A stretch of DNA of 64,000 nucleotides from Siccirubricoccus soli (GTDB lineage: Bacteria; Pseudomonadota; Alphaproteobacteria; Acetobacterales; Acetobacteraceae), in the NCBI RefSeq assembly GCF_024178315.1, contig NZ_JAMZIK010000005.1:1-64000 (forward strand), read 5' to 3'. Made by a program: the position numbers and the translations under genes. Below, one piece after another: positions 1 to 14,455 of this stretch. Position 1 is the stretch's first letter; the number at the start of each line of letters is the position of its first letter. The notes below the pieces were generated by a model. The model did no database searches. It had not been told where the DNA came from and worked only from the letters and a program-made list of their open reading frames with translations.

Positions 1-680
1 CCAGTCTCGGTAGCGTGACGCCATTGCCTAGAGGTTTCAGCTACATCCTCGGGGTGAAGGGCAGCGGCCCAGGCCGTTCCGAGGGTCTGCTCAGGCGTCA
101 GGCCCGTCTGTTCATACCAACGCGACACGACATCGACGATCCCGCCCTGCGGGTCCGCCGACCAGGCGATGAGGGGGCTCAGCTCCACGGTCGCGCGATA
201 GCGTGCCTCGCGCTCCCGCAGGGCGGCCTCGGTCCGCCTGATATCCGTGATGTCGAAGACCGAGACGCAGATGAAGGGTTGGTCGCCATGGGTATCGGCC
301 AGGTTGACGAGCCGCTTGCGGGTAAGGAGGACATGAACCGTACCATCGGACAGGGTGAGCCCCTCCTCGGTTTCCCGGTCCTCCCCGGTCTCGAAAACCT
401 CGTCGTCCAGGGCGCAGTATCCATCCGCCTGCTCCTTGGAGACCAGATCGTAATCGGTACGACCTAGCATCTCCTCACGCGGGCGGTTCATCAGCGCGCA
501 CCAAGCGTCGCTCATCAGCACCCAGCGATGCGCCCGGTCCTTGATCAGGACCGGATACGGCACGCCGTTCAGCAGCCTTTCCAAGGACTTCGCTGTGCCG
601 GAATCCGGCGCAATGGCGGCAAGGGGTGGATGCTCGCCATCCGTGACGCCCAGGAGAGCCTGCGCGATGAAACCGTCCAT
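1..680 (-). CDS. PAS-domain signalling protein, N-terminal part (cut by window edge)
   Basis: An open frame runs from an ATG at 680 (minus strand) off the left edge, giving about 226 codons and no stop. It reads as two PAS domains in series. The first (about residues 30-135) contains LINGVPYPVLIKD-like and GRTDYDL motifs and ends in the PAC-like DITDIRRTEAALREREARY linker. The second begins at about residue 148 with TVELSPLIAWSADPQGG and continues through TGLTPEQTLGTAW, a PAS_3-like pattern. Such tandem PAS modules normally precede a histidine kinase or diguanylate cyclase, but the output domain lies outside the window. An AAAAGGG ribosome site sits about 10 bases upstream of 680. An in-frame ATG at 716 is an alternative start. 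No signal peptide or membrane segment is visible, so cytoplasmic sensing is inferred. Confidence 0.8.
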   Translation of the reverse strand, partial: MDGFIAQALLGVTDGEHPPLAAIAPDSGTAKSLERLLNGVPYPVLIKDRAHRWVLMSDAWCALMNRPREEMLGRTDYDLVSKEQADGYCALDDEVFETGEDRETEEGLTLSDGTVHVLLTRKRLVNLADTHGDQPFICVSVFDITDIRRTEAALREREARYRATVELSPLIAWSADPQGGIVDVVSRWYEQTGLTPEQTLGTAWAAALHPEDVAETSRQWRHATET

Positions 681-760
681 ACCGGGTGACCCTTTTCGTC
701 GGCCGGGATGAAGCATGCCTCCGGGCCGCGCTCCCGTTCATGGGGCGATCCATGACTAAT

Positions 761-772
761 CACGTATACGTG
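761..772. promoter_or_regulatory. Perfect 12-bp palindrome upstream of the PAS gene
   Basis: CACGTATACGTG is self-complementary and lies in an AT-richer stretch between the divergent PAS and tctC-like genes, about 80 bases upstream of the PAS start. It could be an operator. No regulator can be assigned. Confidence 0.25.
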
Positions 773-1031
773 GCTGATCAATAAAATAATCGCGAACTAC
801 TTCGGTTATGCATGCAGTGCGTGCGATCTCGAAACAGGTGACTGGAGGCTATTGGAGGACCGAGGGCAGGGGCTGCCGGATTTCGCCTTCCGCAGCGAGA
901 CCGGGCCGGTGAATGGAAAGCGATGTCGTGTCTGGCCTCGATCCGCGATCGCAGTATGGTTTGGCCAGAAAAATGGCGCGCACCGCCCCTTCAGAGGCGA
1001 AGCGCAGCCGAACCCGGGGAGGTTGCTCCAC

Positions 1032-2006
1032 ATGACGATCCGTCGTCGGACTCTCGCTCTTGCTGCTGCCCTCGCGCCGTCGGTGGCCCGGGCCCAAGCC
1101 ACACAGGGCTGGCGGCCCGACCGGCCCATCCGCCTGATCGTCCCTTTCGCCCCCGGCGGCTCGAACGACATCGTCGGGCGAATTGTCGCGGAAGCAGCCA
1201 GCCAAACCCTTGGTCAGCCGATCATCGTCGAGAACCGTGCTGGCGCCGGCAGCGTGATCGGCACCGAGTATGTCGCGCGCGCGGCGCCGGATGGGTACAC
1301 GGTGCTGATCAACAGCTCTCAATCAACGGTGCCAGCGATTGTCGCCCGGGTGCCCTATGACACGCTCAAGGACTTCGTCGGCGTGGGAGTGGCCGGGTTT
1401 TCCCCGCACGTGCTCGTGGTCAGCCCACGCCTGCCAGCGCAGACGGCAAAGGAGTTGGTGGCGCTGTTGAAAGCCAATCCAGGCCGCTACAACCTGGCCA
1501 CCGCTGGTATCGGCAGCGGGGTGCACGTTGCCGCCGAGTTGTTCCGCTCGATCGCCCAGGCTGAGGTTGAGGCGGTGCATTACCGCGGTGGCGGCCCGAG
1601 CGTCGCAGCGCTGGTTGCCGGGGAAGCGCAGGTCGGCACCCCGACCATGGCCTCCTCGATCGGGCAGATCCGTGGCGGCGGGGTACGCGCGCTTGCGGTG
1701 CTCTCGGAGCAGCGCAGCCCGGCGCTGCCCGACGTGCCGAGCGCGCCTGAAGCCGGCCTGCCTGGGCTGATCCACGAGGAGTTCTTCCCCATTCTTGCCC
1801 CCGCCGGAACGCCGGCACCCGTGGTGGCAGCACTTGGCGCCGCCTTCCGGGGGGCGATCCAGCAGAGCACCGAGAAGCTCCTCGACTTGGCCGGGGTTGC
1901 GCCGCGGGCGGGTTTCGATGCCCCCGAGCAGGTGATGGCTTTGGTGCGCGACGGCGTCGAGCGCTATACCGCGATCCTGCGCGCCGCCGGTGTCCAGCCC
2001 GAGTAG
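1032..2006 (+). CDS. Bug/TctC-family tripartite tricarboxylate transporter solute-binding protein
   Basis: A 324-residue periplasmic binding protein. The ATG at 1032 follows a GGGGAGG ribosome site and begins a signal peptide with an arginine-rich start (TIRRRTLALAAALAPSVARA). The mature part has Bug-family hallmarks: RPIRLIVPFAPGGSNDIVGR near the N-terminus, GQPIIVENRAGAGSVIGTE, and PDGYTVL. Bug proteins bind carboxylates or related small molecules and deliver them to TctAB permeases, but no tctA or tctB gene is nearby. Acetobacteraceae and Burkholderiales carry many such orphan Bug genes. The ligand cannot be read from the sequence. The reading frame stays open upstream to 852, but that part lacks coding character. 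Confidence 0.93.
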   Translation: MTIRRRTLALAAALAPSVARAQATQGWRPDRPIRLIVPFAPGGSNDIVGRIVAEAASQTLGQPIIVENRAGAGSVIGTEYVARAAPDGYTVLINSSQSTVPAIVARVPYDTLKDFVGVGVAGFSPHVLVVSPRLPAQTAKELVALLKANPGRYNLATAGIGSGVHVAAELFRSIAQAEVEAVHYRGGGPSVAALVAGEAQVGTPTMASSIGQIRGGGVRALAVLSEQRSPALPDVPSAPEAGLPGLIHEEFFPILAPAGTPAPVVAALGAAFRGAIQQSTEKLLDLAGVAPRAGFDAPEQVMALVRDGVERYTAILRAAGVQPE

Positions 2007-2169
2007 CATTGCGGCCTAGCGACGGTGCGTCCGATGCGGCGGTCTGCCCGCGGGGGTTCGGACCGGCATTGTGGCGGGATTACCAAGGATAATACGCCGG
2101 AGGACAGGCCCGAAGGTCCGCCGTGTTGTCTTGCCAAGCTCGAAGGCGTGGAAGGCGGCTTGATCCGCT

Positions 2170-2274
2170 AGAGCAGATCGCCGTAGGGCGGCATCGCCCG
2201 AAGGCGTGAATCTGCTCTGCAAACAAAGGCTTAGAGCGTTTTCGGTGAACGCATGTAAACCGAAAACGCTCTAG
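2170..2274. repeat. Two-hairpin dispersed repeat, copy 1
   Basis: About 105 bases made of two palindromes. The first (2170-2218) has outer arms AGAGCAGAT/ATCTGCTCT enclosing nested CGCC/GGCG and GGGCG/CGCCC arms. The second (2233-2272) has 14-bp arms AGAGCGTTTTCGGT and ACCGAAAACGCTCT around a 12-base loop. A second copy, about 94% identical by eye and in the same orientation, lies at 53863-53968. Both copies sit between convergent genes, so a terminator or REP-like role is plausible. Spurious ORFs across such elements give a recurring FRFTCVHRKRSK peptide. Confidence 0.85.
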
Positions 2275-2424
2275 GTCTGCCCGGGTCCGTAGGACTGCCC
2301 TGCCGGCGTTCTGGGCCGGATCATGTCCTCTCGACCGTGCTGACCGAGATCTCCTGGTCCCACGCGATCTCCGCATAGGCCTTGCGGTCCACCCCTTCGT
2401 GGAAGGGACCACTGCACCTCGCCC

Positions 2425-3219
2425 TCACTCCCGCACCATGAACAGCGAATTTCCCACGGTGCGGAACGCCTCGGCATAGCCGCGCTCCCAGAGCAACGCG
2501 GCCATGTCCGTGCCGGCATCCTGATCCCCGCCGCTGACGACCTCGGCGCAGATGATCCGTGGCCCGGCGCCACGCCGCAGGCCGGAGGTCGCGAGCGCTG
2601 CCAGGTCCTGCCCCTCGATGTCTATGCTCAGCAGGTCCGGCCAGGCACCGCCGCAATGCCGCGCCACAACCTGATCGAGCGTGATGACCGGGATATGCCG
2701 CACCTCGCGGATGGAGAACTCCGGATGGGCGGTGACGAAGGCTTCCGTCGCAGCGCGGTCGAAGCTGTTCCGGCCGGACCACTCATCGATCATGTAGAAG
2801 GGCAGTTCGCCCTCCGTTGGGCCGACGCCGATATTTACCGTAACATCCTCCGGCCGCAATTCGGCGAAGGCGGGGATCAAGTTTGGGTTCGCCTCCACGC
2901 AGACGCCGCGGCTACCTCGCGCATAAAACAGCGCGGTATTGCTGCAATGGACCGGATGGTGCGCCCCGATATCGAGATAGCTCGGCCGATCCACCCCGAG
3001 CCTCTGGAACAGGTTCAGCAGGATCAGGTCTTCGGCAAATTGGGCGTAGCTCACCGCGCCGAAAAGCTGGTCCGGGTGACCGCGATAATTCCAGGGGCCG
3101 AGGCCCGTGGCCTCACCGCCGCCCTCCAGCTTCGCCAGGATGCGCCGCAGCGGCTCGCCCAGCCGCTGCTCGATGACTGCCTCCAGGGTCTCCAGCAGGC
3201 CAGCATCGGGCCGAGTCAT
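2425..3219 (-). CDS. FkbM-family methyltransferase
   Basis: 264 residues. An SAM-binding motif YLDIGAHHP is followed by the acidic GVCVEANP strand, then GPTEGELPFYMID and a LLSIDIEGQDL motif, the usual FkbM order. FkbM enzymes O-methylate sugars or other hydroxyls on secondary metabolites, glycans and glycoproteins. The ATG at 3219 overlaps the stop of the upstream glycosyltransferase in an ATGA junction, so translation is probably coupled. It is the last gene of a three-gene operon headed by the giant 5'-nucleotidase. Methylation of a sugar added by its neighbour is inferred, not shown. Confidence 0.88.
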   Translation of the reverse strand: MTRPDAGLLETLEAVIEQRLGEPLRRILAKLEGGGEATGLGPWNYRGHPDQLFGAVSYAQFAEDLILLNLFQRLGVDRPSYLDIGAHHPVHCSNTALFYARGSRGVCVEANPNLIPAFAELRPEDVTVNIGVGPTEGELPFYMIDEWSGRNSFDRAATEAFVTAHPEFSIREVRHIPVITLDQVVARHCGGAWPDLLSIDIEGQDLAALATSGLRRGAGPRIICAEVVSGGDQDAGTDMAALLWERGYAEAFRTVGNSLFMVRE

Positions 3220-4501
3220 GACACCGCCTCCGCAATCGGCGCCAGCGCCGCCAGGGCCTGGCCTGCCACCGCTCGGGGCGCCTGCTGCTGCAGGCACAGG
3301 GCAGTACCATAGCCCTTGGCGCAGCCATCCATCCAGGTTCGCGTCATCCACCAGCAGCCGCCGCAAATCGGCGGTGCGATATTGAGGTTCTGCGGATAGC
3401 CGAAATAGTCCACCGGCGTCGGCCCGAACACCACGACGGAGCGCGTGCCGAGCGAAGCCGCCAGATGCACCAGCCCGCTCTCATTGTCGAGGTGCAGCAG
3501 GCTGCCGGCGAGGATTGCCGCCACCTCCTGCATGGAGGTCCGGCCGATCAGCACCTGGTCGCAGGATGGGATAGGCGTGCTGGTAGCGGTGCCGAGCTGG
3601 ATGACAGCGAGGTCGGGCCGGGCAGCCTTCAGCTCTGCCACGACCTCGCCGAAATGCGGATAGCATTTCGTGGCGCGGCGGCCGGCTATGATGAACTCCG
3701 TGTCGAAGCCATTGTGCACGGTGACGTAGCTTCCCGGGCACAGGCCGAAGCGAGGAAGCGCCGTTGGCTCCTGCGGCACTGCCATCCGGTCCCCGCGATA
3801 TTCCAGCCCGGCCAGGTGGTGCAGGAAGTCCCGCCGGCTGCGGCCTCCGAACACCGCTTTCTGGGCCAGGAAGTTGTCGTGCCAGGGGTGCTGCGCAACG
3901 AAGGGATCGATCAGCGGCCGGTTGCGGATCAGCGCCGCCACCACCTCCGCCAGGGCCGGATGGTCCCGCACCGTCTGCCAGCAAAGGTCTTCCCGGTAGA
4001 GGACGAGCATCTGGTTGGCACGCAGCGCCACGTCGTACTCCTGGCGCAGCCCGTCGAACAGGATATCGTAATGCACCTGCCTAAGGCTCGGCAGGCCACC
4101 CAGCGCCCAGGCGGCGAGCGCCGGGCGCGGGCAGAAGACATCGAAGATGGCGCCGCCGAGATGGGCTTCCAGATCGCGCAGGAGGCGGCCGACGACAAGC
4201 ATATCGCCGATCCCGCCGGTGATGGCGACGGCAATGCGCGGCACGCCACCCGGCGCCGCCCGCCGCTCCGCCCGCAATGCCTGCCGCAGCGTCCTCTCCT
4301 GCGTGCGGGCGCCGACCTGGTGCAGCAGCAGGGCGCCCTTGCGGAGCACCGTGCTGAACCCGTAGCCCACCGCCGCTGCCAGCCCATGCTGCCGCCAGGT
4401 CGCCTGGAGCAGCGCCGCGGCGTGGCGGATCCGCGGCAGGATGGCCCCGGCCGGCGGGGGCGTCAGGCCCTCGCCGTCCAGCGCACCTCCCGATGCCGAC
4501 A

Positions 4502-4502
<1 letters not shown>
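3216..4502 (-). CDS. GT9-like (heptosyltransferase-type) glycosyltransferase
   Basis: 428 residues. The N-terminal Rossmann-like half contains IAVAITGGIGDMLVVGRLLR. The C-terminal half has CPGSYVTVHNGFDTE and DNESGLVHLAASLGT, the donor-binding signature of GT9 enzymes that use ADP- or nucleotide-linked sugars. The C-terminus adds a cysteine-rich segment (CGGCWWM...WMDGCAKG) also seen in some GT9 relatives. The ATG at 4502 overlaps the stop of the giant exoprotein by one base (TGATG), and the 3' end overlaps the FkbM gene by four. This context suggests glycan transfer connected with the exoprotein rather than LPS core synthesis. The acceptor is unknown. The frame is open upstream to 4658 but overlaps the neighbour there. 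Confidence 0.82.
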
Positions 4503-9946
<5,444 letters not shown>

Positions 9947-10253
9947 CGTTGGAGGACTCCGCAGCTAGCCGTGTGGTCGTCCCGCGCGCCGGCGCTGGGC
10001 GGCAGGCGCTGCTGCTCTACCTGGAGGCAATGTTGCCGGCCTGCGCCGTTGAGTGACCGGAAGGTAATGGTTTTATTAAATCGTCGCTTCGCCGGAACCT
10101 GGAACGCCGGCAGTCCGAAGCGCGTCCGGCATTCGGATGGGTTGCCGCAATGTCACGGACACGTCTTTTCGTATGAAAGTATACGAAATCCTTGGGCGAT
10201 AAGCCTCTTCCCGCAACGGCGTGCCATCCGCGCGTCGCCATGGAGGAGACTGC
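9947..10253. promoter_or_regulatory. Divergent promoter region of the two phosphohydrolase genes
   Basis: The 307-base gap between divergent genes holds an AT-richer stretch near 10065-10080 and, at 10167-10188, a perfect 8-bp inverted repeat TTTCGTAT/ATACGAAA with a 6-base spacer. Read on the minus strand, its core (GTATACTTTCATAC) closely resembles GTATACTTTATAC upstream of the alkaline phosphatase gene at 14379. A shared operator is possible. No convincing Pho box was found. Confidence 0.45.
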
Positions 10254-12644
10254 ATGAGCACGGAATCCAGCAACGCTGCCTCGACCTTCCGCGTCGCGAC
10301 CTTCAATGCTTCCCTGAACCGCGGCACGGCCGGGGAGCTGATCGCGGACCTTGCCACGCCGGCCGATCCGCAGGCGGCCACCATCGCCGAGATCATCCAG
10401 CGCAACGCCCCCGACATCCTGCTGGTCAATGAATTCGACTACGCGCCCTATGGCGCCGCCGCCGATCTGTTCCGGCTGAACTACCTCGAGCGTCCGCAAA
10501 ACACGCTGGGCCTCGCCTCCGACGTTGCGGAGGCGCAGGACTACCCGCAGGTCTTCGTCGCGCCGTCCAATACCGGCATCCCCTCCGGCTTCGACCTGAA
10601 CAATGACGGCCAGGTGGTGACCACCCCCGGGGCCCCCGGCTATGGCGATGACGCGCTCGGCTTCGGGGCCTTCCCCGGCCAGTACGGCATGGCGCTGTTT
10701 TCCAAGTATCCCATCCTCTTCGATCAGGTTCGGACCTTTCAGACCTTCCTCTGGAAGGACATGCCGGGCGCCCTACTGCCGGACGATGCCGCCACGGCAG
10801 CGCCGGGCGATTGGTACTCGGCCGAGGAGCTGGCCGGCTTCCGCCTCGCTTCAAAGAGTTTCTGGGACGTCCCGGTGCTGGTGGATGGCGAGGTGGTGCA
10901 CATGATCGCCGGCCACCCGACGCCGCCCACCTTCGACGGCGCAGAGGACCGCAACGGGCTGCGCAACCATGACGAGATCCGCTTCCTGGCGGATTACGTC
11001 ACCCCTGGCCATGGCGGCTACATCTACGACGATGCCGGCGTGTATGGCGGGCTGAAGGAGGGGGAGCGCTTCGTCGTGCTGGGCGACATGAATGCCGATC
11101 CGCAGGACGGCGACAGCGTGGACGCGGCCATTCAGCAATTGCTCAGCAGCGAGGCGGTGGATGCCAGCCTCCGCCCGGCCAGCCCCGGCGGGCCGGAACA
11201 GGCCGGAGAGCAGGGCGGCGCCAATGCGTCGCATGCCGGCGACCCGGGATTCGACACCGCGGATTTCGCCGATACCGCCCCGGGCAACCTCCGCGCCGAC
11301 TACGTCCTCCCCTCGAAGGACGGCCTTGCGCCGCGCGGCGCCGGCGTGTTCTGGCCGGCCAGCGACGACCCGCTCTTCCCCCTGGTCGGCGAGTACGACC
11401 CGCAGCTGCCCGGCGGCTTCCCCAGCTCCGACCACCGGCTCGCCTGGGCGGATCTGGTGCTGACGCCGGATGCGCCGCCGGGCTTCAACACGCTGGATGG
11501 CGAGGCGCCCACCGTCTTCGGCCATCGCGGCGCCAGCGCCTACCGCCCTGAGCACACCCTGGCCTCCTACCGCCTCGCCATCCAGCAGGACGCCGATGTC
11601 ATCGAGCCGGATGTGGTGGTCACCAAGGATGGCGTGCTGATCGCCCGGCATGAGCCGGAGATCGGTGGCACCACCGATGTGGCGGAGCACCCGGAATTCG
11701 CCGACCGCCAGGTCACCAAGCTGCTGGACGGCGTGCCGGTGACCGGCTGGTGGGCCGAGGATTTCACCCTTGCCGAGATCAAGACCCTGCATGCGCGGGA
11801 GCGCATCCCGGAGATCCGCCCCGACAACACCGCCTACAATGACCTCTACCGCATCCCGACCCTGGCGGAGGTGATCGACCTGGTGAAGGAGGTGGAGTTC
11901 GAGACGGGGAAGAAGATCGGCATCGCGCCGGAAACCAAGCATCCGACCTATTTCGAGTATGAAGGGCACCACCTCGACGGCACGCCGATCGCCCAGGACA
12001 CCAGCAGGCTCCTGGTGGAGACGCTGGTGGCGAACGACTTCACCGACCCGTCCCGCGTCACCATCCAGTCCTTCGAGCTGGCCAACCTGATAGAGCTGCA
12101 GAAGCAGGTCATGCCGGCGGCCGGCATCGACATCCCGCTGCTGCAACTCATGAATGAAGGCGGCTACGACATCGCCTTCAACTTCGATCCGGCCCGCGGC
12201 AACAACCAGGGCGCCTATGCCGACTTCGGCTTCGAGCTGACGGCGGAAAGCGCGACCAATGGCGACCTCTACACGCCCGAGGCCTTGCGGGCGATGAAGG
12301 CGCTCTATGCTGAAGCCATCGGCCCCTACAAGGACGACATCCTGCCGACCCGGCCCGTCTCCCCGCCGGTGGATGGCGATGGCGACGGCGTGGCCGCCAT
12401 CACCACCCAGGTCACCGGCCAGGTCACCGGTCTGCTGAAGGATGCGCATGCGGCGGGGCTGGAGGTGGTGATCTACACGCTCCGCGACGAGGAAGCCTTC
12501 CAGGCGCTGAACCCTGACGGCTCGGTGCGGTCGCCGGAGGATGAGTACCGCGCCTTCATCGATCTCGGCGTGGACGGCTTCTTCACCGACTCGCCGGAGT
12601 CCGGGCGCGCCGCGGTGGCGCGGGCGGAGCTGGAGCTGCTCTGA
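10254..12644 (+). CDS. Endonuclease/exonuclease/phosphatase-like domain fused to glycerophosphodiester phosphodiesterase
   Basis: 796 residues from an ATG at 10254, preceded by GGAGGA. Residues of about 10-400 form an EEP-fold domain: FRVATFNASLNRG, DILLVNEFDY, GDMNADPQDGDS, and SSDHRLAWADL near its end. From about 420 a GDPD domain starts with TVFGHRGASAYRPEHTLASY, then EPDVVVTKDGVLIARHEPE, and ends with VDGFFTDSPESG. GDPD enzymes release glycerol-3-phosphate from glycerophosphodiesters. EEP proteins cleave phosphodiesters or phosphate esters. The GDPD HRG...PEHT and ExD metal residues are intact. No signal peptide is seen, and the asparagine/aspartate-rich composition suggests non-classical export like its neighbours. 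It diverges from the nucleotidase operon and converges on the alkaline phosphatase gene. Confidence 0.9.
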   Translation: MSTESSNAASTFRVATFNASLNRGTAGELIADLATPADPQAATIAEIIQRNAPDILLVNEFDYAPYGAAADLFRLNYLERPQNTLGLASDVAEAQDYPQVFVAPSNTGIPSGFDLNNDGQVVTTPGAPGYGDDALGFGAFPGQYGMALFSKYPILFDQVRTFQTFLWKDMPGALLPDDAATAAPGDWYSAEELAGFRLASKSFWDVPVLVDGEVVHMIAGHPTPPTFDGAEDRNGLRNHDEIRFLADYVTPGHGGYIYDDAGVYGGLKEGERFVVLGDMNADPQDGDSVDAAIQQLLSSEAVDASLRPASPGGPEQAGEQGGANASHAGDPGFDTADFADTAPGNLRADYVLPSKDGLAPRGAGVFWPASDDPLFPLVGEYDPQLPGGFPSSDHRLAWADLVLTPDAPPGFNTLDGEAPTVFGHRGASAYRPEHTLASYRLAIQQDADVIEPDVVVTKDGVLIARHEPEIGGTTDVAEHPEFADRQVTKLLDGVPVTGWWAEDFTLAEIKTLHARERIPEIRPDNTAYNDLYRIPTLAEVIDLVKEVEFETGKKIGIAPETKHPTYFEYEGHHLDGTPIAQDTSRLLVETLVANDFTDPSRVTIQSFELANLIELQKQVMPAAGIDIPLLQLMNEGGYDIAFNFDPARGNNQGAYADFGFELTAESATNGDLYTPEALRAMKALYAEAIGPYKDDILPTRPVSPPVDGDGDGVAAITTQVTGQVTGLLKDAHAAGLEVVIYTLRDEEAFQALNPDGSVRSPEDEYRAFIDLGVDGFFTDSPESGRAAVARAELELL

Positions 12645-12666
12645 GAGCGCACCGCCGGCACGGAAA

Positions 12667-12692
12667 GGAGGAGGGTGTCGCCACCCTCCTCC
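12667..12692. terminator. Bidirectional hairpin between convergent phosphatase genes
   Basis: A perfect 11-bp stem, GGAGGAGGGTG/CACCCTCCTCC, with a TCGC loop lies between the stops at 12644 and 12710. On the minus strand it is followed by CTTT, so it most resembles an intrinsic terminator for the alkaline phosphatase gene. Confidence 0.7.
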
Positions 12693-12709
12693 CGCTTCGG
12701 CCCAGGGGT

Positions 12710-14329
12710 TCAGCCGAACAGGCCGCCATCCTCCGGCACCGGAAGCTGCAGCAGAGCCGCCTGGTGCTCGGGGGAATGGGCGATCGCCTCCAGCACCTCG
12801 GTCCGGCTGCCGCTGCCGGCGAGGAAGCCGGTCCAATAGGCCACCTCCTCCGCCTCCGGCTCGGCGTCCAGCGCATTGCGCAGCAGCCCGACGACATAGT
12901 CCTGGTCGCCGAGGCCGTCCCGTTCCTCCAGGCGGCTGGCGAATGCGGCAGCGACGTTGCCGCCTTCGGCCGCGACCTGGACCCAGTAGTCGAGGGCTTC
13001 CTGATGCGGGATCGCGTCGAAGGCGGCGTCGTACAGCTCGATCACCTGAAAGCGGAGGGCGCCGCCATCCTGCTGCGACACCGGCAGCTCCAGGCCGAAG
13101 GCGTTCGCCACCTTGGCGCCGACCTCGGCATTCTCCTGGATGCCGAGGAACTGCTCGGCGCCCGGGCCGATGGCGTAGATGGGCACATCGGCGGCGGTGT
13201 GGCCGGTGGTGGTGAAGTGGACGCCGCCACGGGCGCTCAGCACCTGGGCCAGGCCGAGGCTGTCCTCCTCCGCCTGCACCGCGGCGATCTCCGCATCGGT
13301 CAGGGTCAGGCCGGTATGCGCCTCGACCGCGCTGCGGATCGAGGCAGGGTCCGCGGCGTCGTAATCCGCCGCGATCTCCTCGGCCGTGGCGTCGAAGTCG
13401 CGGAAGATGGCGGGGGTAGAACCGGGGGCAGTGCCGGGCTGGCTGGTCATGCCGCCGGTGTCGTGGTCGGCAAGGATGACGACCAGCGTGTCCGGATTGG
13501 CCTTCTGGAATTCCAGCACCCGGGCGACGCTTGCCTCGAAGGCAGCCATGGCGTGCATCGCCGTCGCCGCGTCGTTGGCATGGCCGTAGGTGTCGGTGTT
13601 CTCCTCCTCGACGAAGAGGAAGAAGCCGTCCTGGTCCTTCGCCAGGGTGTCGAGCGCGACATCGGTCATCTGCAGCAGGCTCGGCTCGCCGGCCGGGCGC
13701 GGGCCGATCGGATCCAGATATTCCTCGTCGCTGAACAGGCCGAGCACGCGGTCGCCGGAGAAGCCCTCCAGCGCCTCGGCGCTCGCCACATAGTTCATCC
13801 CCTGCGCCTGGGCGGTGGCGAGGAGGTCGATCCCGCCCTCCGGCTGGCTGCCGCCCTCGCCCTCGCCGAGGAAGGCCGGCCGGCCGGCGCCGAGGATCAC
13901 GTCGAGCGCGTTGTCCAGGATATACTGGCGGGCGACGGCGCCCCAGTCGTCGCGGTCGGCGATGCTGGCGCCGAAGGAGGCCGGGGAGGCGTCGGTGATG
14001 GCCGAGGTGGAGACGAGGCCCGTCGCCTTCCCGGCCGCGCTGGCGAGGTCGGCGATGGAGGTCAGCTCATGGCCGAAGAAATCCTCGCCCACCGTGCCGT
14101 TGCGGGTCTTCACGCCGGTCGCGTAGGCGGTCGCGCCGGCGGCGGAATCGGTGATCGGATTGTTGAAGGAGTCGGTCTGCACCAGCCCTTTCTGAAGCGC
14201 CTCCCAGACCGGGGCTTCCCCGCCCTCCTTGAAGAAGCGATAATTACTTGCATAGGCTGCCGAAGCACCGTCCGGCAGCATGAAAATAATATTCTTGGCC
14301 ACTGGCTGAATATCAGGCTGATCTGCCAT
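12710..14329 (-). CDS. Alkaline phosphatase with C-terminal DUF4214-like domain
   Basis: 539 residues; ATG at 14329 after GAGGAGAAA. The core matches the alkaline phosphatase superfamily: metal site NIIFMLPDGAS, nucleophile Ser62 in ITDSAAGATAYATG, FFLFVEEENTDTYGH, ADHDTGG, and TTTGHTAADVP. These would bind two zincs and hydrolyse phosphomonoesters. Residues of about 430-535 resemble DUF4214 (ELYDAAFDAIPHQEALDYW, VAYWTGFLAGSGSR, AHSPEH), a domain common at the end of type I-secreted proteins. There is no N-terminal signal peptide, so export by a type I system is inferred. Its position next to the EEP-GDPD and 5'-nucleotidase genes suggests one phosphate-acquisition set. Confidence 0.92.
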   Translation of the reverse strand: MADQPDIQPVAKNIIFMLPDGASAAYASNYRFFKEGGEAPVWEALQKGLVQTDSFNNPITDSAAGATAYATGVKTRNGTVGEDFFGHELTSIADLASAAGKATGLVSTSAITDASPASFGASIADRDDWGAVARQYILDNALDVILGAGRPAFLGEGEGGSQPEGGIDLLATAQAQGMNYVASAEALEGFSGDRVLGLFSDEEYLDPIGPRPAGEPSLLQMTDVALDTLAKDQDGFFLFVEEENTDTYGHANDAATAMHAMAAFEASVARVLEFQKANPDTLVVILADHDTGGMTSQPGTAPGSTPAIFRDFDATAEEIAADYDAADPASIRSAVEAHTGLTLTDAEIAAVQAEEDSLGLAQVLSARGGVHFTTTGHTAADVPIYAIGPGAEQFLGIQENAEVGAKVANAFGLELPVSQQDGGALRFQVIELYDAAFDAIPHQEALDYWVQVAAEGGNVAAAFASRLEERDGLGDQDYVVGLLRNALDAEPEAEEVAYWTGFLAGSGSRTEVLEAIAHSPEHQAALLQLPVPEDGGLFG

Positions 14330-14378
14330 AGCGATTTCTCCTCGTGGCGGAACAATCCGCAGCAAGGACGTGCCATTT

Positions 14379-14391
14379 GTATACTTTATAC
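14379..14391. promoter_or_regulatory. GTATACTTTATAC motif upstream of alkaline phosphatase
   Basis: A 5-bp inverted repeat GTATA/TATAC with a 3-base spacer lies 50 bases upstream of the phosphatase start. It resembles the core of the 10167-10188 inverted repeat in the other phosphohydrolase promoter and is a candidate common operator. Confidence 0.35.
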
Positions 14392-14425
14392 TCAATGCGA
14401 TTCAGGTTAAGATGCGGAGTTGGAG

Positions 14426-14455
14426 CATTCCAGGCCGACACATTCCAGGCCGACA
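14426..14455. repeat. Perfect 15-bp tandem duplication
   Basis: CATTCCAGGCCGACA occurs twice in direct succession, about 100 bases upstream of the alkaline phosphatase gene. It may be a replication-slippage product or paired binding sites. Confidence 0.6.

Noticed and set aside
10151-10165. TGTCACGGACA as a possible Pho box
   Set aside because: It is a short inverted repeat, whereas Pho boxes are direct CTGTCAT-like repeats. The spacing does not fit.
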